A DNA stretch of 64,000 bases, taken from the NCBI RefSeq assembly GCF_030035675.1, contig NC_084493.1:23599822-23663821 (forward strand). The letters run 5' to 3'. How positions within the stretch are numbered: the first letter of the stretch is position 1; each line of letters begins with the position of its first letter. Below are positions 32,472-42,768 of the stretch, piece after piece. A model generated the notes under the pieces. That model made no database searches and was not told where the DNA came from. It saw only the letters and a list, made by a program, of their open reading frames with translations. A program made the position numbers and the translations under genes. The stretch comes from Rhineura floridana (taxonomy: Eukaryota; Chordata; Lepidosauria; Squamata; Rhineuridae).

Positions 32472-32904
32472 CAGGGATGGAATGATCTGTCAATTTCTGT
32501 TCTCTCAGTTTCTCATTTTTCTAATCTTAAATTGGATTCTCCACATTTCTGCAGCCATTTGCATTTTTTTAAAAAAAGAACTCATGAAATTCTTCAGCAT
32601 TTTAGTGTGAATTTCGCCTAATAAATATATTTTTGTATGCAATGTTGACTAATGTACACATTTTTGCAAGCAACTTAGCCTAATATAATGCATTTTTGTA
32701 TATTATTTTCACCAATATATTCATTATATGCACACTTTCCCCTAATATGTGGATTTTTGTAAACATTGCTTGGTTGGAGAACTGCATCACAAAATTAGGA
32801 GAAGTGTGAATTTTGGAGGCTGGCTATGTTTTGGTTCTCAGAAAGTGCAAATTTGATAAATTCAGCTTTAAATGTGGACTGAACAGAATTCCTCCCCCAT
32901 CCCT
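32472..32904 (-). mobile_element. Family M element, antisense, with clear ends
   Basis: It opens CAGGGATGGAATGATCTGTC and closes CCTCCCCCATCCCT. All internal M motifs are present in antisense order. Confidence 0.8.
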
Positions 32905-33214
32905 ACTCAGTCCTATCCAAAATTGGGTCACCTGGCATCATGGCGATGTCAGGTGATTAATAGGTGATCAGCCCCACCCACCTGTCAAACTTAACCCTCA
33001 GAGGATGGGGAAAGAAGGTTCTAGCCCTTTGGAGAGTGGGGAAGCTATTTTGCTATTGCCACTGTTAAAAACTGGGAATCAGAAAGCCTGGTTGATCTAC
33101 TTCAGATCATCCAGAGATCAACCAGTAGTTCATGATCTGTCTTCTAGTCATACTTGCACAATATGCCTGGCTCATCCTTGGCACATAAACTGAACCTTTA
33201 AGCCTTTGTTTAAA

Positions 33215-33388
33215 GGGTAGCATAGTGGTTAGAGTGTCAGAGCATCTGGGGCACATGGGTTCAAACTCCCACTCCATACTCTATTTCAGCCTACTTCACA
33301 GGGTTGCTGTGAGGATACAATGGGAAGGAGAACTCTGTGAACTCCTTGGAAGAAAGGTGGGCTATAAATGTAACAAATAAATGCATAA
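33215..33388 (+). mobile_element. tRNA-headed SINE, second family
   Basis: GCATAGTGGTTAGAGTGTC (A box), GGGTTCAAACTCCC (B box), TTCACAGGGTTGCTGTGAGG, CTTGGAAGAAAGGTGGGCTA and an ATAAATG tail. Confidence 0.85.
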
Positions 33389-33399
33389 TGAATAATGGG

Positions 33400-34051
33400 T
33401 GGCGCATCTTCCTTCATTACTTCTAGATCTATGCCTCTGGCTGAGGGTTTTAACTAATTCCCTTCCTCCTTGGCCTGGAGAAGAATTATTTATGATATAC
33501 CTAAAGCTGTAACCTTCCCATGATCGTGGAGCTCGGCTTTGTCTGTGATCTCTGGATTAACGTTCCATGTCGCAGCAGCTGGGGAGGTAATTTAGGAAAG
33601 GTGACAAGGGTTGGGGATGTTGTTCTTTAATCTGGACCGGTGACTTGGGTCGCCTGAAAAGGAAGATTACATGCTTGCTGTGGGATTAAGCAGCAGCTGC
33701 TGAATCGTAAAGGAAGAAACCGATAAGCAAACGCTAATTCTGTCAGTAATAACAGGGGAAACAGATTATTGCAGGATAAAGCAGCTCTTTCCAAAGACTC
33801 CCCTGCCACACCAGCTCCTCCAGAGAGGTTCTGGCATTCACTTTGAAGAGAATGCTATAATTACAGCTGCAAAGGCTTCTTCTTAGCAATAAGTCTGAGC
33901 TCTTGTATCTTTGCAGAACAGACTGGCTATTTTTTTCCATCCCACAAGCTTGTTTTGGTATAAAAGAGAATCATAAGAAGCATCCCCTTGCATCCAACCA
34001 CAACCCAGTCTGCTCCAGCACTTTGTGTCCTGCATTTGAGTAAACCGGACA
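33400..34051. other. Low-copy non-coding stretch
   Basis: No repeat match within the window. The sequence 33540-33760 contains GCAGCAGCTG (an E-box-like palindrome) and AATTTAGG-type AT motifs. Regulatory function is only a possibility. Confidence 0.25.
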
Positions 34052-34182
34052 CAAGAAAACCTGTGGCCCTCCGGATGCTGTCGGACACCAAATCCCATCA
34101 GCTTGAGACAGCATGGCTAGTGGTCTGGGTTGATGAGAGTTGCAGTCCCACAACATCTAGCGAGCAAGAGGTACCAGGGCTG
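34052..34182. mobile_element. hAT-type palindromic element
   Basis: ACCTGTGGCCCTCCGGATGC, AAATCCCATCAGCTTGAG and GAGTTGCAGTCCCACAACATC, ending GGTACCAGGGCTG. Confidence 0.65.
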
Positions 34183-34519
34183 GGACAATCAGGAGCTGGG
34201 AGGCCAGAGTCAGGATCAGAGGGCAAAACAAGAAGTTGAGATCAAAGACCAAGCCAGAACTCAAAGTACCAGAGCTCAGGTAGCCTTGTTGTTCCAAGTT
34301 CCACTGAGACAGGAAGCCCTCTTAGACTTCTTCCTGCCCAGAAGTAGCCAATGGCCAGCCTGGGTGGAAGTCTGGAAGGTTCCTCACTGAGAAGGGACAG
34401 TAACATTGCTTGCCACATGTGGCAGTGGTCAGCAGCTCCTGACAACACGTTACCCGTTGCATGCACTCCCCGATCTTATTTACTCCTGCACCAAAGTCAA
34501 GGTTTGTTCATGGCTACAG
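34183..34519. other. No recognised feature
   Basis: A repetitive texture (CCAGAGTCAGGATCAGAGGG, GACCAAGCCAGAACTC) recalls LTR-type debris, but no ends are visible, so no element is called. Confidence 0.3.
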
Positions 34520-34690
34520 CTCATGGTTAGTGAGGAGAGCCTGGGTTCAGACAACACACGAAGCCAATCCTAGGCTTAGCTCCATGTTGTGCAGCCCAAG
34601 AGTAAAAAGAAGAGCACCAAAGTGGTTTGGGAGGCCACACATCTGGGAATCCCCATAGTTTGGCTTACTGTAATGTGCAAATGAGACTAT
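34520..34690. repeat. Repeat fragment (AAGCCAAACCATGG family)
   Basis: Its TAGTTTGGCTTACTGTAATG and GGTTCAGACAACACACGAAG parts match 36047-37440 in a diverged form. Confidence 0.45.
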
Positions 34691-34849
34691 AGAAAGTGTG
34701 TTCTGAGTGTCACACCGCTTGGGAAAAAGGAAGAAGAGTCAAGGAAAGCTGGAGGGAGGAGGTTTTTGGAGTCAAAAGATGATGACCCCCGCTAAAAATA
34801 TGAGCAGGAGAAAAGATAACAAACACACCTAAATTAAGGGCCAAAAGGC

Positions 34850-35420
34850 TGGGTGAATAAAAATGTTTTTGCTTGGTGCCTAACAGCAGACAGTGATGGT
34901 GCCAGGTGTGCCTCCCCAGGGAGAGCATTCCACAAACTGGGAGCCACCACTGAGAAGGCCCCTTCTCATGTCACCACCTTATACATCTTGGAGGGGGCAT
35001 GTGGAGAAGGGTTCTCGGCTGATGAACATAGGGACCAGGTTGCTTCATGCAGGGAGAGGTGGTCCTTGGAATATTGGGGTCCTGAATTACATAAAGCTTT
35101 ATAGGTCAAAACCAGTATTTTGAATTGAGCCCAGAAACTAATTGGTAGCCAATGCAGTCATGCCAAGATTGGTATTATGTGCTCAGACTGTCTTGCCCCG
35201 GTGAGCAATCTGGCTGCTGAATTCTGCACCAGCTGCAGTTTCCTAACTATCTTCAAAGGCAGCCCCACATATAATGCATTGCAGTAACCTAACCTAGAGG
35301 TTACCACAGCATAGACAACAGGAGTTAGGCTATACCTGTCCAAACAGGAGTATGGTTGGGCCATGAGCCAAAGGTGATGGAAGGTCCTTTGTGTCACTGC
35401 CACTTGGCAGCAACAGATCC
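34850..35420 (-). pseudogene. L2 LINE ORF2 C-terminal fragment, antisense
   Basis: On the minus strand the frame MAVTQRTFHHLWLMAQPYS continues DRYSLTPVVYAVVTSRLGY, CNALYVGLPLKIVRKLQLV and QNSAARLLTGA: the typical L2 segment after the RT core. Further 3', frames give CGMLSLGRHTWHHHCLLLG and KQKHFYS, matching VVAPELWSSLPEEV and VKTFLCSQAF in the L2 at 36364. Stops and frameshifts occur. Strand and family are clear from protein similarity. Confidence 0.75.
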
Positions 35421-36046
35421 AGAAGTACCCCCCAAGCTATACACTTGCGCCTCTTCCATCCTCTTCTGTGCTTTCTTACCAAAAGGCAGCCATTGAACAA
35501 ACAGGCTACTCCCTGTGGGGAGTGAGGCGAGAAATGACTGCCTCCCGTGTTTAGAAATCCAGAACGGAGAAGCCTATTTGAAAAGCAATTGTCGGGATCC
35601 AGAGGTTGTATTACGCACCACAAGGCATGGGGAGAGATGCAGCCAATTATACTAATGCCGCTTACGCGCTCTTGTTACAGAGAGTCATTGCTCACCCAGA
35701 AGCTATTGAATTAGATAACAGCAGAACAAACAAAACTATTCATTTTAACTCACTCTGTATTTATATACCTCCCGCCCTGTATAAACACCCACTGCATTCC
35801 GGACATTATATATTCTGTACGGGGATCAAGACAAAAGCAACATTCATCAAGACTGCAGGCACTGTAACTCTTCAGAGCAGCTCTCCGGAAAATGAATGCA
35901 TGTGCTTTTCTTTCCTGGGAGAGATACCCCATCTCTCACCATCCCTGCTACATCACTGTGATTCGTCCTCAACTTTCACAGTCATTTCTTTTTTAAAAAA
36001 CAATATATATCTGATCTTGTTTTTTGCCTCTGAGTTGTAAATGCAC
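35421..36046. other. No recognised feature
   Basis: Non-coding, AT-rich towards 36000. No gene is supported. Confidence 0.35.
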
Positions 36047-36075
36047 ATCAGCCTGGTTCACACATCATGCTAAGC

Positions 36076-37027
36076 CAAGGATGGGGAACCTCAACCTTGG
36101 GGACCAAAAGCAGCCCTCCAGGCCTCTCTGCTGGCCCTCGGAACTCTCCTCAGGCTACACCCCTTGCTCTCCTTGCTTCACGCCTTTTTTTTGCCTGGCT
36201 GTGATGTGTCCTTGAACGCTGAAGATGCTTCTCGCTTGCTGGGATGGGGGATGGAGAGGGATGTGATTGAATGTGTGTATAACTAAGGTTATAGCCAACA
36301 ATTGAAATGAATGGACCTAATTAGTCATGCTCATTCATGTCAATGAATCTCTGCATAGGAGTAGCGCGTCTGCACTGGCTTCCTATTTGCTTCCGGGCGA
36401 GATTCAAGGTGCTGGTTCTTACCTATAAAGCCTTACACGGCGTGGGACCTCAATACCTTGTGGAACGCCTCTCTCGATACGAACCTACCCGTTCACTTCG
36501 TTCAGAATCTAAGGCCCTCCTCCGGGTACCAACCCATCGGGAAGCCCGGAGGGTGGTTACTAGATCTAGGGCCTTTTCTGTGGTGGCCCCTGAGTTGTGG
36601 AGCAGTCTCCCCGAAGAGGTACGCCTGGCGCCTACACTTCTATCTTTTCGGCGCCAGGTAAAGACCTTTTTATGCTCCCAGGCATTTTAGTTTTCTTAAC
36701 CATTTTAATCTTTTAATCCGTATTTTTAATTTTTGTCGTATTGTGTTTTTGTAGTGTTTTTTTGTTGTTTGTTTGTATATGTTTTTATGATTTTTATTAT
36801 GATATATTGTATTTTATCTTGTTTGTTCACCGCCCTGAGAGCTATTCTGCTAAGGGCGGTATATAAATTGAAATAATAAATAAATAATAATAAATAGCCT
36901 ACTATACAAAGGTAAAATTAACATCTGTTGCTCTGACTACTTTTGTGTCTGGCTCCACCCAGCACTGGCAATGTGGTCCTCAGAAGGATGCCCAGAAGAG
37001 AAAGCTGAAAAAGGTTCCCCATCCCTG
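36076..37027 (+). mobile_element. hAT-type element with perfect 8-bp duplication, holding an L2 fragment
   Basis: The ends are CAAGGATGGGGAACCTC and AGGTTCCCCATCCCTG, with TGCTAAGC on both sides (36068-36075 and 37028-37035). Own body: 36076-36290 and about 36897-37027. The interior holds an old-repeat piece and the L2 3' end, so L2 arrived later. No transposase is present. Confidence 0.85.
36364..36896 (+). pseudogene. L2 LINE 3' end with intact ORF2 C-terminus
   Basis: 5'-truncated L2. An open frame encodes the ORF2 C-terminus: RLHWLPICFRARFKVLVLTYK, then YLVERLSRYEPTRSL, RSESKALLRVP, EARRVVTRSRAFSVVAPELW, and a last part ending VKTFLCSQAF before TAG 36688-36690. A T-rich 3' UTR ends ACCGCCCTGAGAGC, then GGGCGGTATATAAATTG and AATAA/AAAT units. 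Few breaks, hence fairly recent. The 3' hairpin-like tail is shared with the SINE at 18134 and the fragment at 60776. Confidence 0.85.
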
Positions 37028-37440
37028 TGCTAAGCCAAACCATGGCTCAACATGAATGTGTGTAATCATGTGGACTCCTAAAGAGGAGATTGCAACTACT
37101 TTGATTCTCCCCGGTCATTGTCCTGTTGTGTTTTGCTGAGCTAATCTATAGTTTGGCTTAGTGTGTTGACCAAACCTGGGCCTATGGTTTAGCTCTTCCA
37201 AACAACTATGAGCCATAAACTATAGGCCAAACTTTGGTTACAGCTCATATTTAGTCTGGAGAGCACTAAATCATGAGTCCGGGTTCTGATGATACCTTAG
37301 CTTAGCACAGCATTGCAGCACTATGAATGAAGAAAAGCAAAATGGCCACCACCTCCTCTCCTAGAATTCATACGCTTGTTCGTGGTTTGGCTTAGTGTGG
37401 TGTGCAAATAAGGCCATTTTAACACCACTTTCTTCAACAG

Positions 37441-37849
37441 AATCCCCCAAGGAGGCTATAATTGCATCTGCAGTTGTGTCTATATAGCTAAGCCAACATT
37501 TCTCAGAAGGCATTGTATCTGAGAAAAAAATCTAAGATTTTTCTTTTTCTCAATCTCCGGGGGGGGACACAAGAGGGCCACTGGGAACTTGTGGGAAAGG
37601 TGGGTTTTCGAGGAAGGCTTGAAAGGAACTAAGAGATGAAGAACTGCAGAGGCAATTTTAGGATGCACTTCTAAGGGGTCTAAGGCACATCACAGAGGAG
37701 GAAGATGTAACTGTCTGAGTGAATAGAAAGCCATGCATAGCTGAGAGTGGTGGTGATGGGAAAGGGATGCGTCAGGGAACAAGAATAGAAAGATCAGGAG
37801 GATAATATATATTAATCTTCCCAGCTCCAGACCAAGACTAGCCCCTGGT
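37441..37849. other. No recognised feature
   Basis: Non-coding sequence without a repeat match I can support. Confidence 0.35.
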
Positions 37850-38244
37850 TTATTGCACTTTCCAAAAGCCATACAAGTACCAAAGCACAGCCATCCTTCA
37901 ACATTCGCATGCAGATGAATTTTGCAATGCAGTTCTCCGACCAAAGAATGTTTACCAAACTGCATATATCCAGGGAAAGGGTGCATAAAAATGAATGTAT
38001 CGGCATGAATGACATACAAAGATGCATTACATGAGGAGAAATGGCTTGCAAAAATGTGTACGTTTGTCAAAACTGCCAACAAAAATGTGCTTGTTAGGAG
38101 AAATGTACACTAAAATGCTGAAGGATTTTCATGAGGATTTTTTTTTAAAAAAATGCAAATTGCTCAGAAATTCAGAGAAATGAATTTAAGATTAGACAAA
38201 CAAGGAGCTGAGAGAACTAAAAACTGACAGATCTTTCCATCCCC
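37850..38244 (+). mobile_element. Family M element, 5' end eroded
   Basis: GCAGTTCTCCGACCAAAGAA, TTGTTAGGAGAAATGTACAC, AAAATGCTGAAGGATTTTCA and the end TCTTTCCATCCC. Confidence 0.75.
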
Positions 38245-39299
38245 CACATGTACAGAGCCACGATCTGTAAAGTTTGGTGGTATCTCTAAGGTGGCAGGCA
38301 GGGAGACCCTTTCTCAAGATCATCTTGTAAAACTGAGGAAAGAAATTCTGACTCTTGCCTCGTTCTTCCCTCCTCAGCTGTGTTACTAAGCCTTGGTTCT
38401 CCTGCTTTGGCACCAGTATTTGTCAGCCTGTCAGCTTTTGCTTCTGCCTGGCTTTCTATCCATAAACATTGCCACAACCCCGTATGCTCTGAGAGCCCCC
38501 CAAGTCATCAATATTCTTACCCAGCCTGTGCCTTTACCACATCATTTACTTTCCTCTTAGCCTCGTCTGATCAGATCATTTCACCCTCTATTTTTGTTAT
38601 CACAACCTTAAAACCATCCGAGGAAGTGAGCGGGGGGACGACTCCCCCTCCAACCAGCACAGCTGCAGCCAAACCCTGTCTGTTTATGTTTACCCTTTCC
38701 TGAGCTTCAGCTTCCAAAACTCTTTTTGACATTCTGCGTCTCTTTAGATCGCTGGAATGGAACGCTAAGCCTCTCCATTTGACTTGGAAATCGAGCCTGC
38801 CTGCACCACTTTTGGTGGGGTAGCTGGGCAGGGGTGAAGAGGAAAAGGAGGTGCCTCTTAGGCTGTATACACATTACCGGCTTCAAACGCAGCAACGTCA
38901 TTTTTTCTTGCAGCATTTCAAGTTGAATTTGCCCGTCGTACACATCAGCACGGCGCTGATGTGCATTGAAGTCAGCCTCTGTATTCCATAGCAGTGGGCA
39001 GAGATTGAGTGGAGATGTTTTCGCCTGATGGAATTGCTTGGTTGGTTTCCCCACCCTGCTTCACTTCCAGAAATCTGGAAGGATATGAAGGCTTCTTGTG
39101 TGCACACACCTGCGATACAATGCGAATGGAATAAGGATACTGTGCTCAAGTTGGATTGAAGCTGGCTCTTGAGAAACTGTGTCATAATGCAGTATTTCAC
39201 CAGAAAATGACAGGACAACTCTGGATCCTGGGTAATGTCGTGTGTACACCTGGAGTGTAGTCATCCGGGGTCACAGGGGTCATAGACCTGTTAGTTTTT
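38245..39299. other. No recognised feature
   Basis: About 1 kb of low-copy sequence. No frame has a credible protein domain or splice-bounded exon signature. Confidence 0.35.
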
Positions 39300-39500
39300 T
39301 GGGAGCAGGGTTCTCAGCCAAATCAATATAAGCCAATGAACAGAAAATGGGAGCGTGTTAGCCACTGAGAAGAGTCCTTGTCCTTTTGTGCTGATTGCAG
39401 CCAATCAGAGTGAAAGGAGGTGAGTCAGCCACTGAGAAGACTCTTCCCAGTAGCTAACACACAACCTCCCTTTTTATGCTGATTGGCTCGTAGGGACATC
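39300..39500. repeat. Palindromic repeat (GCTGATTGGCTC family)
   Basis: It shares GCCACTGAGAAGA, AATCAGAGTGAAAGGAGGTGA and TGCTGATTGGCTC with 22250-22505 in the opposite orientation. Confidence 0.6.
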
Positions 39501-40375
39501 TGTTGTAGTGGAGTGTGGACTCGTAAGATGACAGGAAGAGCAAGGGAAAGGAGGGAAAGGGGGGCCGTGGCTGTGAGGGGGTGTGGCATGACTATCATGA
39601 AAGAACCCTGCACTTTCATATTTGCCACTACGCTATTAGTGTACATGGAATCAGAAACCAACCATGGGAGCGCACTGGATCCAGAGTAAACAGTAATGTG
39701 TACTCAGCTTTATCTAGCCCAGGTTTGGCCCATGAAACACTGGAACATGGAAGTTGCTTTAGGCTGAGTCAGGCCGTTGCTTTGCCAGCAGAGCCAACTC
39801 ATTCAAGTTGTGTCCCCATTCTTCTCCTTGCTGAGTTCTACAAGGAGAACACTGAGCCTAAGGAGGAGGAAACTAATAGCCAGTCCTACTCCCTGAACTG
39901 GGATAAATCAGGCAGGTGGGGGTTAGTTGATGGCAGATGGATTGGTGGGGCACTGCCCCATTTGCCCTAATGGATCAGCGTCTGCTGCCTCCTCCCCTGA
40001 CTGCCTCTCAGAACAATGCTACATCTGGGCTAAACAACATGGAAGATCCCAGAGAAGTGAAGTGAAATCAGGGCCAGAGGGGTCCTGTTGGGCTTCTCCC
40101 TCCCTCTCCCCAAAAATTCACCCTCAACCACTTCTCCAAATTTCAAAAGTGTGAACGCAGATTGTTTTCACCCCTCACTCCCCACTCCAAATCAACTAAA
40201 AGCTCTCACCTAAGAACTCTAAGCCCAGTCTTAGTAACAGACCTCCCAACTTGATGCTTAATTTTACCCATAAACTTTGAGTCAAGATGGCACAAACTGT
40301 TTGCTCAAGTGACAGCATAGCCAGGTTGGGACCACTGGGAGTACTGCCCCACCTGGAACACTGATCTGCTCCACC
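39501..40375. other. No recognised feature
   Basis: Non-coding sequence. It includes AAGAACCCTGCACTTTC and other unique text. No gene. Confidence 0.35.
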
Positions 40376-40634
40376 TAGGGATGAGGGGGGAGAATGTGAT
40401 TCAGTTCTCATGTAAAGCTGAATTGATCAAATTCACACTTTCCAAAGCAAAACACAAATCGAAACATAGCCATCCTTCAAAATTCACACTTTTCCAAATT
40501 TTGCAATGTCGCTCACCGGGCAAGCAATGTGCACAAAAATTCATATATTAGTGGAGTGTCCATAAAATGCATATATTAGTGAAAATAACATACCAAATGT
40601 TTATACTGGGGGAAATTGCTTTACAACAATGCTT
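40376..40634 (+). mobile_element. Family M element, left part
   Basis: Starts TAGGGATGAGG. Contains TCAAATTCACACTTTCC, CATCCTTCAAAATTCACAC and GAAAATAACATACC. It breaks off where the TIR element at 40635 begins. Confidence 0.7.
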
Positions 40635-41289
40635 ATATACTCTTCATCCAATCTTATGGGGTCCATTTGGACCCCAGGTGTACTTTCATTGTATAATTTA
40701 CCCATACGCACACCTACAGGGGTGTCCCTCTAGGATATTGTCACAAATTATAACCTGTACAATGTCCCCAAATTTCAGCCAGTTACTGTTTTCCCATTGG
40801 AAAAACCCCCCACTGGGGTCCAAACACACCCTAGCAAAAAGCCCTGGGGGCAAATGTCTGCCTTTTGTTGTTTAATTTACACGAGTAGATCAACAGGGTT
40901 GTCCTTCTAGGATATTGCCACAAACTGTCACCCGTATGATCTCCCCAAATTTCAGCCAATTACCACTTACTGTTTTCCTCCTGGAAACAAAACAAAAAAA
41001 CCCAACTGGAGTCCAAAAATACCCAGAAATTGTGATGTTTACTCAATATGCATGGAGAAGGGGCCAATGTATACTGCTTAGAAAAATTCTACCTCATCTG
41101 AATAAGTGCTGTGGGTTTTTTTGTTCCAGGTGTTTTGGTAGTGTCAAGCACACTTGTGAGGATTTTAAAAAAAAAGGTCTCTGGGGTATAATGTGACCCC
41201 ATCCTTCTGTTGGGAATCTCAGTGGGATACAAATATACTCCAAAGTCAGCCAGTGTGATTTTTTTTAACATTCTGGATGAAGGGTATAT
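40635..41289. mobile_element. Unclassified TIR element with two 177-bp internal repeats
   Basis: The ends ATATACTCTTCATCCA and TGGATGAAGGGTATAT are inverted (15 of 16). Inside, a unit of about 177 bp occurs twice (about 40684-40858 and 40860-41037; shared CTAGGATATTG, CCCCAAATTTCAGCCA and TTACTGTTTTCC). The flanking 30 bp on both sides are near copies (ATTGCTTTACAACAATG and ATTGCTTTACAGCAATG), longer than a usual TIR-element duplication. No ORF is present. The class is unknown. Confidence 0.5.
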
Positions 41290-41388
41290 CAGGGGACATT
41301 GCTTTACAGCAATGTGTATATTAGGGGCAATCAATAAAAAGAAGAGTAAAAATCTCAAAAACCAGAAGCCAACTGGCTGTAAAAAAAA

Positions 41389-42765
41389 ATGAACTTTAAA
41401 AAATTATTCGATCTTCTGGACAAGGACGCTGCAGGGGGCAAGGAGAAAAGGGAGTCACGATCCCCCCAGAACTTGGGGGGGAGTTGCCTCCCGCCGCAGA
41501 GGGAGCCAACCCCCAATTACCGCCCGGCTGCTCTCTCCCTGATACCAGCACCTGCTTATACTGAAAGCACCCTGGATCTTTACGCCCTCAAGCAAGATCC
41601 GTGGCAGGAGGTCCTATGGAAGGATACTGTTAACCAGAATTATGGGGCAGGCAGTAACAATCCAAGGTGGAACCTAATCCTGAATCACTACAAATTAGTT
41701 CTTGTTAATTACCCCAAACCCAAGGGGATAGTGGCGCAAAATCTTCGCAAGCTCCATCTAGTGAAGACTCTAAAGGATATTCTCCCGCTACAGTTCACTT
41801 TTCAGGACATTGACTCAGTGGAGTATTTGTACCACAACGGCATCAAAGCACGGGCAGTGGTCACTTTTTCTTCATCTTTACCAGCGACTCAAATTCTGGC
41901 CGCAAAAGGAAAACTGGCCAATCTGGGCATAACACCTGTGAGACTTTTTGAAAACAGAGCCAAGCTGGAGGCCCTACTTCCTAATGCTCTTCCCCGTTCT
42001 AACAGCCATCCAAGGTCAAACCAAGGCTGGCTTATTGATTTGGACGTACCGGTGGAGCGCTTTCGAAGCGGTAAACTATCACCCCATAAAGAGAAGGTGA
42101 CTCCCTCATCCCCAAACAGACGCTATCCTGATGATGGGCCTAATGATCTCTTTGATGCGGAGGAGCAGGCACTTTTAAACTCCTTTGAAGCCCTTGCCCC
42201 AAGAGATCGCGATGAAATATTGCGCAGATTGGCACAGTTAACTGGGCGGCTGTCAAAGATCCACAGCCACTGCTTGGAATCTCAACCAAGGAAGCAAGGT
42301 GTCAAGGGAGAACAAGCGGTGATAGCATTTAAGGAGAGAGACGCGTCCTCACCACATGAGAATCCAAGGGATGACACTACACAACTGAGGCACCGTGTTT
42401 TGCCCATAATGAAGTCCTTGTATGACCATGGGGCAACCATGGGTATGTGCTGTAACATCCCCCTTAGCTTGCCATCTAACACGAGCCCACTAGCTGTACC
42501 CTATCCGGTTCCTCCAGTTAGCTCAACAGCTTCTATAGGACCCTCCTCTGCCTTTACACCGTTGGTGGTAGAGGCAAAGATTCACAGCACGCCGAGCCCG
42601 TCTGTGGTCCAGGAGGCGAATGAGGTGGCAGAAAACGCCACCACCCTCAGCCGAGCACAACCCCTATCGAGAGATAACCATTCTACCCTGCCCCAAATTT
42701 CTACGTATCCGGCAAACGGAAGCATCTGCTTCTCAGAAGAACTGGATGCCATTAGCGCCGACTGA
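41389..42765 (+). CDS. LINE C ORF1 protein (RRM-like), partial
   Basis: 458 residues from ATG 41389 (MNFKKLFDLLDKDAAGG). The ATG is probably an internal Met of the original ORF1, because LINEs A and B have a basic region upstream of the same motif and the A run before it ends that frame. Domains: an RRM-like block at about residues 95-190 (YKLVLVNYPKPKG; SVEYLYHNGIKARAVVTF; KLANLGITPVRLF), then an acidic segment (FDAEEQALLNSFEALAPRD) shared with A and B, then a Pro/Ser-rich tail. Expected role: binds element RNA in the RNP and, if the stop is read through, forms the N-terminus of ORF2. It ends at TGA 42763-42765. Confidence 0.8.
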   Translation: MNFKKLFDLLDKDAAGGKEKRESRSPQNLGGSCLPPQREPTPNYRPAALSLIPAPAYTESTLDLYALKQDPWQEVLWKDTVNQNYGAGSNNPRWNLILNHYKLVLVNYPKPKGIVAQNLRKLHLVKTLKDILPLQFTFQDIDSVEYLYHNGIKARAVVTFSSSLPATQILAAKGKLANLGITPVRLFENRAKLEALLPNALPRSNSHPRSNQGWLIDLDVPVERFRSGKLSPHKEKVTPSSPNRRYPDDGPNDLFDAEEQALLNSFEALAPRDRDEILRRLAQLTGRLSKIHSHCLESQPRKQGVKGEQAVIAFKERDASSPHENPRDDTTQLRHRVLPIMKSLYDHGATMGMCCNIPLSLPSNTSPLAVPYPVPPVSSTASIGPSSAFTPLVVEAKIHSTPSPSVVQEANEVAENATTLSRAQPLSRDNHSTLPQISTYPANGSICFSEELDAISAD

Positions 42766-42768
42766 CAA
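42763..42768 (+). promoter_or_regulatory. ORF1/ORF2 junction: in-frame TGA followed by CAA (LINE C)
   Basis: TGA CAA, then only five codons (QLSFL) before the endonuclease motif SWNIMGW at 42781, all in the ORF1 frame. No ATG precedes SWN. Readthrough explains ORF2 expression better than a new start. No pseudoknot or other stimulator was identified by eye. Confidence 0.65.

Larger units (their letters stand above)
31802..33040 (+). mobile_element. hAT-type element split by two antisense family M elements (outline uncertain)
   Basis: It begins CTGGTGGGGAACCTCTGGCC. Body pieces appear at 32331-32471 and 32905-33040 (CACCCACCTGTC, GGGGAAAGAAGGTTC). The last piece is related to 51901-51985 (CACCCACCTGTCCATCACC, GGGGAAAGAAAGATC). 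The right end is not resolved. Confidence 0.4.
36047..37440. repeat. Repeat with AAGCCAAACCATGG motifs, host of a hAT-type element
   Basis: CTGGTTCACACATCATGC lies left of the hAT insertion and CTAAGCCAAACCATGGCTC right of it. Inverted forms (GTGGTTTGGCTTAGTGTG) lie near 37385-37405. It was one sequence before the insertion at 36076. Confidence 0.55.

Noticed and set aside
40684-41037. CRISPR-like or satellite array
   Set aside because: Only two imperfect 177-bp units without spacers, inside a TIR element. The genome is clearly eukaryotic.
41389-42765. 458-residue host gene
   Set aside because: It lies between LINE target duplications directly before an endonuclease-RT frame and matches ORF1 of LINEs A and B.
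42763-42765. UGA as a selenocysteine codon in the LINE ORF1-ORF2 border
   Set aside because: No SECIS-like 3' element is evident and the position is a domain linker, not an active site. Readthrough in a leaky context is simpler.
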